64,000 bases of DNA, taken from the NCBI RefSeq assembly GCF_016803135.1, contig NZ_JAEVFE010000002.1, positions 496,001 to 560,000 of the forward strand, written 5' to 3'. The notes beneath the pieces are model-generated. The model saw only the letters and a list, made by a program, of their open reading frames with translations. It was not told where the DNA came from and did not search any database. The DNA is from Altererythrobacter sp. C41. GTDB lineage: Bacteria; Pseudomonadota; Alphaproteobacteria; Sphingomonadales; Sphingomonadaceae. Numbering within the stretch: position 1 is the first letter of the stretch; each line of letters begins with the position of its first letter. Positions 37,888 through 46,470 of the stretch are shown here, piece after piece. Made by a program: the position numbers and the translations under genes.

Positions 37888-38766
37888 ATGATCGAACTGG
37901 TCGAGGTTTCGCCCCGGGACGGCCTGCAGAACGAGCCGACGATCCTGCCGGTCGATACCAAAGTCGCGCTGATCGAGCGCGCCATCGCCGCCGGCGCGCG
38001 CCGGCTCGAGGTCGTCAGCTTCGTGCGGCCCGATGCGGTGCCGCAAATGGCGGGCGCGGAGGAAGTCGTCGCACGGCTGCGGCCCGGCGCGGCGCGCTAT
38101 ATCGGTCTCGTGCTGAACAAGCGGGGCGCCTTGCGGGCGCTCGAAACGAACGTCGACGAGATCGGATTCGTCTGTATCGCGAGCGACACCTTCGGGATGC
38201 GCAATCAGCGTCAGACCAGCGAGCAGTCGCTTGCCGAAGCGCGCGACGTGCTGAGTCTGGCGCGATCGGAGAAGCGCGACGCGCAGGCGATGATCGCCGC
38301 CGCATGGGGCTGCCCTTTCGAGGGGCCGACGCCGCAGGACAGGGTCGTCGCCATGGCCAGCGCCTTGGCGGAAGCGGGAAGTCTCGAGATCGGCCTCGCC
38401 GACACCATCGGGATCGCCCGGCCCAGCGAAGTCGAAGCGCTGACACGCCGCGTCAAGGAAGCGGTGGCGCCGCTGCCTGTTCGCGTGCACCTGCACGACA
38501 CGCGCGGAATGGGCGTTGCCAACGCGCTCGCCGCGATCCGCGCCGGAGCCAGTACGATCGATGCCGCGATCGGAGGGACCGGTGGCTGTCCTTTCGCCCC
38601 CGGGGCCGCCGGGAACCTCGCCACCGAAGACCTCGCCTATGCGCTCGGCGCGGATCTGGAGGTCGACCTGGACGCGCTGATCGACACTGCGATCTGGTTG
38701 AACGGTGAGCTATCGCGCGATCGGGTCAGCGCCCTCGTCCGGGCGCACACGTCGGGCGGCTGCTGA
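37888..38766 (+). CDS. Hydroxymethylglutaryl-CoA lyase-like enzyme
   Basis: 292 residues, TIM-barrel of the HMG-CoA lyase family: EVSPRDGLQNE at the start, HLHDTRGMGVANALAA, and the catalytic cysteine motif IGGTGGCPFAPGAAGN. Such lyases split 3-hydroxy-3-methyl-acyl-CoA esters retro-aldol fashion. HMG-CoA itself arises in leucine and acyclic terpene degradation. Last of the rightward run from 31212; it converges on the CoA transferase. Confidence 0.92.
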   Translation: MIELVEVSPRDGLQNEPTILPVDTKVALIERAIAAGARRLEVVSFVRPDAVPQMAGAEEVVARLRPGAARYIGLVLNKRGALRALETNVDEIGFVCIASDTFGMRNQRQTSEQSLAEARDVLSLARSEKRDAQAMIAAAWGCPFEGPTPQDRVVAMASALAEAGSLEIGLADTIGIARPSEVEALTRRVKEAVAPLPVRVHLHDTRGMGVANALAAIRAGASTIDAAIGGTGGCPFAPGAAGNLATEDLAYALGADLEVDLDALIDTAIWLNGELSRDRVSALVRAHTSGGC

Positions 38767-38816
38767 ACCGGTAGCCCACCGAGTACCGCCGGATGCGGCG
38801 AGCCGGCGAGCCGCAT

Positions 38817-39977
38817 TCATTCGCCCAGCCAGCGCCGCCTGATCTCGTCGGTATCCTGTCCGACTTCGCGCGGGGCGCTGCGGCGCACGCCGGAAGGGGT
38901 GCGCGACAGTTTGGGGAAGGCGCTTTGCATCGGGGTCGGGCCGAGCTCGGGATCGTCCACCGTCACGATCGCCTCGCGCGCGGCAAAATGCGGGTCGGAG
39001 AGCATGTCCTCTGCATCGAGGATGCGCCCGGCGGGCACGCCGTGTTCGATCATCTTGGCTTCAAGATCATCGACCGTGAGCTGCTCGGTCCACGCGTTGA
39101 CCAGTTCGTCGAGCTCCTCCTGATGACGGCCGCGCGCGACATGGTCGGCATAGCGCGGATCCTTCGCCAACTCGGGCCGTCCCATCGCTTCGCACAGGCG
39201 GGCGAACACGCCATCGTGGTTCGCGCCGATCAGGAACTCGCCGTCGCTGCAGCGATAGACGTTCGACGGTGCAATGCCGGGCAGCCGAGAGCCCGTACGC
39301 TCGCGTTTGTGTCCAGCGACCGCCCACTCGGGGATCAGCCCCTCCATGACTTGCAGCACCGATTCATACAGCGCCACGTCGACGATCTGGCCCTTCCCGC
39401 TCGTTTCACGCTCGTGCAGCGCGGCGAGCGCACCCAGGCAGCCGTTGGTCGCCGCAAGGCTGTCGCCGATGGAGATGCCCATGCGCGAGGGAGCGCGATC
39501 GGGCTCACCGACGATCTTGCGCCAGCCGCCCATCGCCTCGGCAATGCCGCCGAAGCCCGCGCGCTGGGCGTAAGGGCCGGTCTGGCCGTATCCCGAAACC
39601 CGGACGACGATCAGCCGTTCGTTGAGCTTGATCAACTCCTGGGGATCGAGCGACCAGCGCTCGAGCGTGCCCGGCCTGAAATTCTCGATCAGGATGTCTG
39701 CCTTCAGGATCAGCTTGCGAACGAACTCCTGCCCCTCGGGTGTCCTGAGATCGGCGGCGACCGAATACTTGTTGCGCCCGATCACGCGCCACCACGTCGG
39801 TCTGTGCCCTTGGCCCCATGCGCGCATGGGATCGCCCGTTTCGGGCGGTTCGATCTTCACCACCTCGGCACCCATGTCGCCAAGCAACTGCCCGCAGAAG
39901 GGCCCGGCGATGAGTTGCCCGACTTCGACGACCCTGATGCCGCCGAGCGCGCCCTGCTTTTCCGTCTGTTCCGTCAA
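38817..39977 (-). CDS. Class III CoA transferase (CaiB/BaiF family)
   Basis: 386 residues. GIRVVEVGQLIAGPFCGQLLGDMGAEVVKIE (cited by its ends, GIRVVEVG and GAEVVKIE), DILIENFRPGTLERW, and GISIGDSLAATNGCLGALAAL with the catalytic Asp in GDSLA define the family. It moves CoA between acids, for example from succinyl-CoA. The only plausible start is TTG 39977, with no clear ribosome-binding site. The 417-base gap 39978-40394 upstream holds one island palindrome at 40312 and otherwise nothing I recognise. Confidence 0.9.
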   Translation of the reverse strand: MTEQTEKQGALGGIRVVEVGQLIAGPFCGQLLGDMGAEVVKIEPPETGDPMRAWGQGHRPTWWRVIGRNKYSVAADLRTPEGQEFVRKLILKADILIENFRPGTLERWSLDPQELIKLNERLIVVRVSGYGQTGPYAQRAGFGGIAEAMGGWRKIVGEPDRAPSRMGISIGDSLAATNGCLGALAALHERETSGKGQIVDVALYESVLQVMEGLIPEWAVAGHKRERTGSRLPGIAPSNVYRCSDGEFLIGANHDGVFARLCEAMGRPELAKDPRYADHVARGRHQEELDELVNAWTEQLTVDDLEAKMIEHGVPAGRILDAEDMLSDPHFAAREAIVTVDDPELGPTPMQSAFPKLSRTPSGVRRSAPREVGQDTDEIRRRWLGE

Positions 39978-40311
39978 TTTCTATGTACCGCCTTTATCAC
40001 CATGTACGCCGGTGCCGCGGGCACGCCGGCTCGATCATCAGCTTGCCAAATCGCATGCGCCGCCGTGGCTACCATCGGTTTCATTCAAAATCGGATGCAG
40101 TTTCATGCGAGAGGCCCTCGCGCATAGGCGTGATCCCAAGGCCCACAGGAGTTCGTAACCATTCCCGTTCTCCTCGCGCGGCCATCGGGCAACTTGGGGA
40201 GATGAGGCCATTTTTGCAGAACCAGACAAGGCATCCCCCTTCATCGTGGCCGCACCCAATCCAGGCACCTGCGAACTCGCGACCATCATCGATGCATAGA
40301 AGCTTTGACTA

Positions 40312-40323
40312 GATTGCATGCAA
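40312..40323. promoter_or_regulatory. Island palindrome site 3 (ATTGCATGCAAA)
   Basis: Contains the perfect core TTGCATGCAA (40313-40322). It lies 71 bases upstream of the phosphotransferase start in the divergent gap shared with the CoA transferase gene. Confidence 0.7.
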
Positions 40324-40394
40324 ATGGCAAGAGTGTTCTTCGTCCATGAGGTTGAACGCGACCCAGTCCGAGGTTTGCCGGAGAGAGGAAATGC

Positions 40395-41465
40395 ATGTCA
40401 TCGAATCCTGCTGATGCGCAGCCGGTCTCGCGAATAGGCGACATCGACTCCCAGGCTGCGAGCCACCTGGAACAATGGATGGCACGGCACATCGATGACC
40501 ATGAGGGGCCGATTACAGTCGAGAGGTTCGCCGGGGGGCAGTCGAATCCGACCTTTCGTGTCGGCACGTCACTGCGGGACTACGTGCTCCGCCGCAAACC
40601 TCCCGGCGTGCTCCTGCGCTCCGCACATGCGATAGAGCGGGAGTATACCGTGATGTCGGCACTCGGCCCGCATGGATTTCCAGTGCCGCGGACCTTTGGG
40701 CTCTGCGAAGACGAGTCGATCATCGGATCGGCGTTCTTCCTGATGGAACTGGTGGAGGGTCGGATATTGTGGGATCCCAAACTCCCCGGCGAACATCCTG
40801 CGGATCGACGGGCGATCTACGACGCGCAGATCGACGCATTGGCGGCGCTGCACGAATTCGATCCGGCCGCCATCGGCCTGGCCGCCTTCGGCAAGCCGGG
40901 GAACTATTTCGCCCGTCAACTCGCCCGCTGGACAAAACAGTATCGTGCCTCCGATGCGCCGCACGATGAGCACATGGAAAAGCTGATCAACTGGCTTCCG
41001 GAGACTGTGCCGCCGGAGGCGCCCGCGCGAATCGTGCATGGCGACTATCGCATCGACAACATGGTGCTGAAGCCGGATCGCCCGGAAATTTCCGCACTGC
41101 TCGACTGGGAGCTGTGTACGCTCGGCGATCCCGTTGCCGACCTGACTTACTATCTGATGATGTGGCGCATGCCGCCGGGCGAGCGCATCGCCATGGACAC
41201 GGTCGATTTCGCGGCGACGGGCATTCCAACGATGGAAGAAGCGCTCGACCGCTATCTCGCCGTGAGCGGGCGAGTACTCGACCGGCCGATCGACTGGTAC
41301 ATCGCATTCAACCTCTTCCGCCTTGCCGCTATCTTGCAGGGCGTTGCGGGGCGCGCTGCGCGGGGGCAGGCCAACAACGACAGGGCGCTCTCGGCGCAGG
41401 GCCGCGTTGCGCCGCTGGCTCGCGCAGGCTGGGAGAACGCTCGTCGGGCAGGAGCTCCGGCGTGA
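40395..41465 (+). CDS. APH-family phosphotransferase, LvaA/ACAD10-11 kinase type
   Basis: 356 residues of the aminoglycoside-phosphotransferase-like fold: VERFAGGQSNPTFRVGT, YVLRRKPPG (ATP-binding lysine region), catalytic loop VHGDYRIDNMVLKPD and metal-binding LLDWELCTLGDP. This branch resembles the kinase domain of mammalian ACAD10/11 and LvaA of levulinate catabolism, which phosphorylate the 4-hydroxyl of 4-hydroxyacyl-CoA so that it can be eliminated. It is not expected to be an antibiotic kinase. It is coupled (GTGA) to an acyl-CoA ligase, and a matching ACAD11-like dehydrogenase lies at 50200-51453. Confidence 0.85.
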   Translation: MSSNPADAQPVSRIGDIDSQAASHLEQWMARHIDDHEGPITVERFAGGQSNPTFRVGTSLRDYVLRRKPPGVLLRSAHAIEREYTVMSALGPHGFPVPRTFGLCEDESIIGSAFFLMELVEGRILWDPKLPGEHPADRRAIYDAQIDALAALHEFDPAAIGLAAFGKPGNYFARQLARWTKQYRASDAPHDEHMEKLINWLPETVPPEAPARIVHGDYRIDNMVLKPDRPEISALLDWELCTLGDPVADLTYYLMMWRMPPGERIAMDTVDFAATGIPTMEEALDRYLAVSGRVLDRPIDWYIAFNLFRLAAILQGVAGRAARGQANNDRALSAQGRVAPLARAGWENARRAGAPA

Positions 41466-43165
41466 GCTGGCCTGTATGCTCGGTCGACGAGGCGCGCGCG
41501 GCTCTCACGGCGCCTGGTGCGCCGTTTGAAATGCGTGCGGAAACGATCGCCGGTCGAACGGTACGGACGTACGTAAACGCGCCTGCAGACATGCGACAGG
41601 TCCTGGACGACAGCCGCCGCTTCGGCGATGCCGAGTTTCTCGTCTACGAGGGGGAGCGCATCAGCTTCGAAGCGCACTGGCGCGCCGCGAGTGCGTTCGG
41701 CAGGGCCCTTGCCGAACGCTACGGGATCGAAAAAGGCGACCGTGTGGCCGTTGCCATGCGCAACTTTCCCGAATGGTCCGTCTGCGCTTTCGCGACAATG
41801 GCGATCGGCGCGGTCTTCGTGCCGCTGAATGCCTGGGAAACCGCCGAAAATCTCGCACGCATGATCCGCAAGAGCGGTGCAAAAGTCACCGTGGTTGATG
41901 GTGAGCGGTGGGAGCGCCTGTCGGACGCGGATCACGGATCGGTGCTCGTCACCGCTCGTCGGGGTGGGGGGGCGGACACGTTCGAGGCGTTGATCGGAAC
42001 AACCGAAAGCTGGTCCGCGCTGCCCGATCGCCCCGCTCCCGACCGCCGTCTCGCGCCCGACGATCTGGCCATGATCTCGTTCACCTCCGGAACCACGGGT
42101 GACGCAAAAGGCGCGCTCGGCACGCATCGCGCTGCCCTGACCAATCTCGTCAACACGCAGTATCGCGCGGCGCGCGCTGCCTTGCGTCGCGGAGAGGATT
42201 GGCCTCCGCCGCCTGCTGCCGTGCAGCAGGTCGTCCTGCTGCCCCTGCCGCTGTTTCACGCAACGGGCATGCATTCGGCGCTGGTCCCGGCCCTGGCGCG
42301 AGGCAATCGGCTGCTCTTGATGTATCGCTGGGACATCGAGCAGGCGCTCCGCTTGATCGAGCAGGAAGGGGCGCATGTTCTCATCCTGGTTCCGACTCTG
42401 GTCGTGCAGCTTCTGGAGCGGCTGCCCGATGGAGGAATGCCGGACCTCGAGACGGTGCACACGGTCACCTACGGCGGTTCGCCTGCTCCGCGAGATCTCG
42501 CGGCGGGCGTGCAGTCCCGTTTCCCCGGTGCGGTGCCGGCACAAGGTTACGGCGCGACCGAGACATCCTCGCTCGTCGCCTCGAACAGTCATGAGGACTT
42601 GCTTTCCCGGCCGGGGAGCGTCGGAACCGCGGTGCCGTGCTGCGATGTCCGCATAGTCGACGACGACGGCAACGACGTATCACAGGGCGAACCGGGCGAA
42701 CTATGGGTTCACGGGCCGCAAGTGTTTCGGGGCTATTGGGACAACGACGAGGCCACCGATGCGGTGCTTCGCAACGGCTGGTACCGGACGGGCGACGTCG
42801 TGACCATGGACGAAGAGGGGTTTCTCTACGTCATGGACCGGAAGAAGGACATGGTGATCCGCGGCGGCGAGAACGTCTACTGCGCCGAAGTGGAAGAGGC
42901 GATCGCGCGGATTCCGGGGGTCGCCGAATGTGCGGTTTTCGGCCTGCCCGATCGCGTCATGGGCGAGATCGTCGCATCAGTGATCGTGGAGCAGGCGGGA
43001 GCCACTCTCGCCGCCGAGACAGTGCGCGAGCGGCTTGCGGCCGATCTTCCCCCCTTCAAGGTGCCGGAACGGATCGAAGTGCGGAGCATCCCGCTGCCGC
43101 GCAACGCAGCCGGCAAGGTGGTCAAACGCCAACTGCGCGAAGCGATGACGGCAATATCGGACTGA
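41462..43165 (+). CDS. Acyl-CoA ligase (AMP-binding family)
   Basis: 567 residues from GTG 41462, which overlaps the phosphotransferase stop. Adenylation motifs are in order: MISFTSGTTGDAKGALGTHR, QGYGATETSSLV, GYWDNDEATDAVL, YRTGDVVTMDEEGFLYVMDR, and the C-terminal PRNAAGKVVKRQL with the catalytic lysine. It activates a carboxylic acid to its CoA ester, presumably the entry of the hydroxy- or keto-acid produced earlier in the pathway. Confidence 0.92.
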   Translation: MSWPVCSVDEARAALTAPGAPFEMRAETIAGRTVRTYVNAPADMRQVLDDSRRFGDAEFLVYEGERISFEAHWRAASAFGRALAERYGIEKGDRVAVAMRNFPEWSVCAFATMAIGAVFVPLNAWETAENLARMIRKSGAKVTVVDGERWERLSDADHGSVLVTARRGGGADTFEALIGTTESWSALPDRPAPDRRLAPDDLAMISFTSGTTGDAKGALGTHRAALTNLVNTQYRAARAALRRGEDWPPPPAAVQQVVLLPLPLFHATGMHSALVPALARGNRLLLMYRWDIEQALRLIEQEGAHVLILVPTLVVQLLERLPDGGMPDLETVHTVTYGGSPAPRDLAAGVQSRFPGAVPAQGYGATETSSLVASNSHEDLLSRPGSVGTAVPCCDVRIVDDDGNDVSQGEPGELWVHGPQVFRGYWDNDEATDAVLRNGWYRTGDVVTMDEEGFLYVMDRKKDMVIRGGENVYCAEVEEAIARIPGVAECAVFGLPDRVMGEIVASVIVEQAGATLAAETVRERLAADLPPFKVPERIEVRSIPLPRNAAGKVVKRQLREAMTAISD

Positions 43166-43202
43166 CCGCCGCCAGATGCAGCTATGAAGACGGAGAATCG
43201 CC

Positions 43203-43604
43203 ATGGTTGAGAATGATGCCGCGCTCGCGGCGGGGCAACGTCTGTTCGAGACCGTCGAACATGGCGATCTGGAAACGCTGTTCGAGATCTTCGCGCCCGG
43301 CGCGCTCGTGTGGCACAACACCGACGACGCATTCACCGATATTCCGACCACCGTCCGCAATCTCGATGCGATCCGAACCAGCGCTGCAGAGTTCCGCTAT
43401 GTGGATATCCGCCGGAGCCCGACACCCGAGGGATTCGTGCAGCAGCATACGCTGATCGTGGTCATGCCCGACGGGCGGTCGATTCGCGATATGTGCTGCT
43501 GCATCTGCACCGTCGCAGACGGCCGCATCACGCGAATGGATGCCTATCACGATTCCGCTGCGACCGGAGCGATGGCGCACAAGAGCGGCAATCCGGAGGG
43601 TTGA
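43203..43604 (+). CDS. NTF2/SnoaL-like small protein
   Basis: 133 residues: AGQRLFETVEHGDLETLFEIFAPGALVWHN (cited by its ends), then EFRYVDIRRSP, FVQQHTLIV and RITRMDAYHDS, the SnoaL-like pattern of a ketosteroid-isomerase fold with a helix, curved sheet and late Asp. It could be an isomerase or dehydratase for a pathway intermediate. Levulinate operons also contain a small partner of the kinase, but I cannot show that this is its equivalent. Converges on the GntR gene with three bases between stops. Confidence 0.75.
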   Translation: MVENDAALAAGQRLFETVEHGDLETLFEIFAPGALVWHNTDDAFTDIPTTVRNLDAIRTSAAEFRYVDIRRSPTPEGFVQQHTLIVVMPDGRSIRDMCCCICTVADGRITRMDAYHDSAATGAMAHKSGNPEG

Positions 43605-43607
43605 GCC

Positions 43608-44306
43608 TTAGCCCTCGTCGTCCTCATCGGGCGCGTTCTCGTCCGCCGGTGAAGGCGGATATTCGCTCGCATCCGTCTTCGACATGAGCGTTTGACGCGC
43701 CGAGCGAATGTGCGCGGTCATGATCGCGGCCGCCCAATCCGGCTCGCGCGCCGCGAAGGCATCCGTGAGTTCGAGGTGCTGGGCTGACGAGCGTCGGATC
43801 TGCCCGAGCGAATACGACCGGAACGTGTTGAGGACGAGCGGGATCTCCACGATGCTGCCGAGCAGATTGCGCAACCGTACGTTTCCGCTCGCATCGAGCA
43901 CGAGCTTGTGAAACTCGTCGTTCAGTTCGGTCACTTTCTCGACGTCGGGCGTGTTCTTCTGTGTGATCGCCTGCATCTGTTGGGCGATTTCCCGCAGGCG
44001 TGCGAGCTGCTCGTCTGAAATGTGCAGCGCCGCCTCGCGCGCGGCGAAGCTCTCGAGCAGGATGCGCAGGTCGTAGATCTGCTCGATCTCGCGCCTGCTC
44101 CAGGTCGCGACGAATGCACCGCGGTTGGGGATGAACTGGATGAGCGCTTCGGCATGGAGCCGGCGCATTGCCTCGCGCACCGGCGTTCGGCTGAAGCCGG
44201 ACGCCTCGGCCAGCGCTTGCGCGGTAAGGTGCGATCCGGGAGGATAGGTGCCGTTCCGGATTCCGTCACGGATGGTTTCGTAGGCGATGTCGACCGCTTT
44301 GACCAA
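43608..44306 (-). CDS. GntR-family transcriptional regulator, FCD type
   Basis: 232 residues. The winged helix (about 5-70) reads YETIRDGIRNGTYPPGSHL, TAQALAEASGFSRTPVREAM and IPNRGAFVATW. The FCD effector domain (about 80-220) keeps likely metal ligands in NDEFHKLVL, SSAQHLEL and MTAHIRSA. FCD regulators usually bind short palindromes such as TTGTATACAA and respond to an acid or other metabolite. It is the only DNA-binding protein within the island, and it is the last gene of the leftward operon whose upstream gap carries three TTGCATGCAA-like sites, so I infer it is their ligand and autoregulated. The start appears to be TTG 44306 after AAGGAC. Confidence 0.9.
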   Translation of the reverse strand: MVKAVDIAYETIRDGIRNGTYPPGSHLTAQALAEASGFSRTPVREAMRRLHAEALIQFIPNRGAFVATWSRREIEQIYDLRILLESFAAREAALHISDEQLARLREIAQQMQAITQKNTPDVEKVTELNDEFHKLVLDASGNVRLRNLLGSIVEIPLVLNTFRSYSLGQIRRSSAQHLELTDAFAAREPDWAAAIMTAHIRSARQTLMSKTDASEYPPSPADENAPDEDDEG

Positions 44307-44361
44307 AAACTGCGTCCTTACCCTGTTGTACCGGCGCTGCGACGATGCCGCCCAGACCCCC

Positions 44362-45123
44362 TCAGTCGACCCACCAGTCGTGCCTGCCTGGCGGAACGCG
44401 ATAGGCGCCGTCCAGCCGGATCACTGTTCCGTTCAGCATCCGATTGCGTCCGATATGCGCTACCATTTCTGCGAATTCAACAGCGTCGCCGGGGCGATCC
44501 GGATAGACCACTTGATCGCGCAGCCAATCCACCATGGGGCCACGCGCCTGCGAGAACATCGGCGTCTCGAAAATTCCGGGGGCGATGGTGACTACTCTGA
44601 TCCCGTACCGTCCGAACTCGCGGGCGAGGGGCAAGGTCATCGCATTGATGCCGCCTTTCGCCGCGGCGTATGCGGCAGTGCCGATCTGCCCCTCGAATGC
44701 CACGATTGAGGAGGTGTTGATGATGACGCCCCGTTCGCCGTGCTCGTCCGGTTCGGATGCGATCATGCGCTCGGCCGCCGCCTGCGCCAGGATAAAGCTG
44801 CCGAGCGTATTGACGTCGAGCACGCGGCGGAAACCATCGGCGGTCACCTTGCGGCCCGGGCCGGCGGACAGGCCGGAATGCCCGATGCCTGTGGTGTTGA
44901 GAAGGCCGCGAAGCTGACCAATTTCGCTCACAAGCGCATCTAGCGCCTGCTCAACCCCGGCTTCGTCGGCGACGTCGGCATTTGCGAACGCTCCGTCCCA
45001 CTCGCCTTGTTTCAGATCGAGCACTCCCACGCGGGCGCCCGCGTCCCGCAAGCTGCGGGCGGTTGTCAGTCCCAGTCCCGATCCGCCTCCGGCGACGACG
45101 AAGCCGCTTCCCTCGATCCTCAT
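44362..45123 (-). CDS. Short-chain dehydrogenase, 3-hydroxyacyl-CoA dehydrogenase type
   Basis: 253 residues. The NAD motif is VVAGGGSGLGLTTARSL; the acidic residue VGVLDLKQG indicates NAD preference. The catalytic Ser and YxxxK lie in NTSSIVAFEGQIG and AYAAAKGG. The ending (GTVIRLDGAYRVPP) is that of HSD10-like type II 3-hydroxyacyl-CoA dehydrogenases. It likely oxidises a hydroxyacyl-CoA or interconverts a 4-keto/4-hydroxy group. Start overlaps the MFS stop (ATGA 45120-45123). Confidence 0.9.
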   Translation of the reverse strand: MRIEGSGFVVAGGGSGLGLTTARSLRDAGARVGVLDLKQGEWDGAFANADVADEAGVEQALDALVSEIGQLRGLLNTTGIGHSGLSAGPGRKVTADGFRRVLDVNTLGSFILAQAAAERMIASEPDEHGERGVIINTSSIVAFEGQIGTAAYAAAKGGINAMTLPLAREFGRYGIRVVTIAPGIFETPMFSQARGPMVDWLRDQVVYPDRPGDAVEFAEMVAHIGRNRMLNGTVIRLDGAYRVPPGRHDWWVD

Positions 45124-46463
45124 TCCGTGACTCCCTCGACATCTGCGATCTCTGCGGCGATCGAGCGGCTTGCCAGCCAATAGAGCACGCCCGATGCCAG
45201 GCCGGCGACCAGCCCGAGGAGGATGCCAGCGCGAAGCCCTTCGCCTTCGCCCATGCTGGGGGTGAGCAGGTCGCTCGCGAATCCGATCAGCAAGGGGCCG
45301 AAACTCAGCCCGACGGCACTGTTGATGAACAAGGCTACCGCAAGAGCAGTGGCCTTTGCGTCTGCGCCTGCCAGCCGCTGCATCGCCAGCGTACCCGGAC
45401 CGTACCAAACGCTCGTGAAGAATGCGGCGATGGCGAATACCGCCAGCGACATGGCTGCGCTGGGTACGGTGAACATCGCCGCATAGCTGATCGTGCCGAG
45501 TATGGAGCCGGCGGCCGGGATCAGCACCAGAGCGCGCAGATTGCCGGCACCGAACCGGTCGCCCAGCCGGCCGCCGACCAATGCGCCGAGCGCGCCGCCG
45601 GTGGCCCCGAAGATCCCGAGTCCCAGCCCGATTACGCCGAGCGGTTCCTGCCCCACCAGTGCGCCGATTTCGGCGAGCTCCGGTGAATGGAGGCGAAGAT
45701 AGTAGGAACCGGCGAACGCCATCGCACCGTAATTGCAGAAGCTCAGCAGTGCGCTCGCGAACGCGATGAGCGTGAACGTCCGACGCGAAAGCAACAGCTT
45801 CAGCGCGGCGACGAGACTCGGTGTCTCCGCAGCCGCCTTCGCCCTGCCGCCGCCGGCTGCACGGGTGTCGCGTAACGTCAACAGGACAAGTGCGCCGATG
45901 ATGAGCCCCGGGACCCCGGCGCACACCATGGTCCAACGCCACCCGATCACACCTTCGAGAAGTCCGCCGCCGATCAGACCGATGGCGGCGCCCACCGGGG
46001 CCCCAAGGGCGAAGACCGCAAGCGCGCCCGAACGCCGGTTGGGCGGGAAGCGATCGGCTATTAGCGACTGGGAAGGCGGGGCCCCGCCGGCTTCCCCTAC
46101 GCCCACGCCCAGCCGAAAGAGCAGCATTTGCACGAAGCTGCCGGCCATGGCCGTCGCGGCAGTGAAGAAGCTCCACGTCAGGATCGCCAGGCCGACCACG
46201 CGGACCCTGTTGGACCTGTCCGCGTAGCGGGCAATGGGCAGCGCGGCCACGCTGTAGAGCAGAGCAAAGGACAGGCCGCTCAGAGCCCCGAGCTGCCAGT
46301 CGGCCAGGCCGAGATCGCGCTTGATCGGTTCCGACAGGATGTTGATGATCTGCCGGTCGAGCAGGTTGAGCCCGTAGCCCGTCGTCAGCAGGCCCAGCAT
46401 CCATCCGGCGCTGCGCCTTGCCGTATCACCGGCCGTTCCGGTGTGCGGAACGGCCGGCGGCAC
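45120..46463 (-). CDS. Major facilitator superfamily transporter
   Basis: 447 residues with about 12 hydrophobic helices. N-terminal GYGLNLLDRQIINILSEPIK and the loop motifs ARYADRSNRVR and LADRFPPNRRSGALAV-like IADRFPPNRRSG mark the sphingomonad MFS group related to hexuronate/aromatic acid permeases. It would move the substrate or an acid intermediate across the inner membrane, following the TonB receptor encoded just upstream. The start is taken as GTG 46463, eight bases after the receptor stop; longer frames run antisense into the receptor gene. Confidence 0.88.
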   Translation of the reverse strand: MPPAVPHTGTAGDTARRSAGWMLGLLTTGYGLNLLDRQIINILSEPIKRDLGLADWQLGALSGLSFALLYSVAALPIARYADRSNRVRVVGLAILTWSFFTAATAMAGSFVQMLLFRLGVGVGEAGGAPPSQSLIADRFPPNRRSGALAVFALGAPVGAAIGLIGGGLLEGVIGWRWTMVCAGVPGLIIGALVLLTLRDTRAAGGGRAKAAAETPSLVAALKLLLSRRTFTLIAFASALLSFCNYGAMAFAGSYYLRLHSPELAEIGALVGQEPLGVIGLGLGIFGATGGALGALVGGRLGDRFGAGNLRALVLIPAAGSILGTISYAAMFTVPSAAMSLAVFAIAAFFTSVWYGPGTLAMQRLAGADAKATALAVALFINSAVGLSFGPLLIGFASDLLTPSMGEGEGLRAGILLGLVAGLASGVLYWLASRSIAAEIADVEGVTE

Positions 46464-46470
46464 TCTCGCT

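Noticed and set aside
40395-41465. Aminoglycoside resistance kinase
   Set aside because: The fold is shared, but the coupling to an acyl-CoA ligase and the catabolic setting fit the ACAD10/11-LvaA branch.
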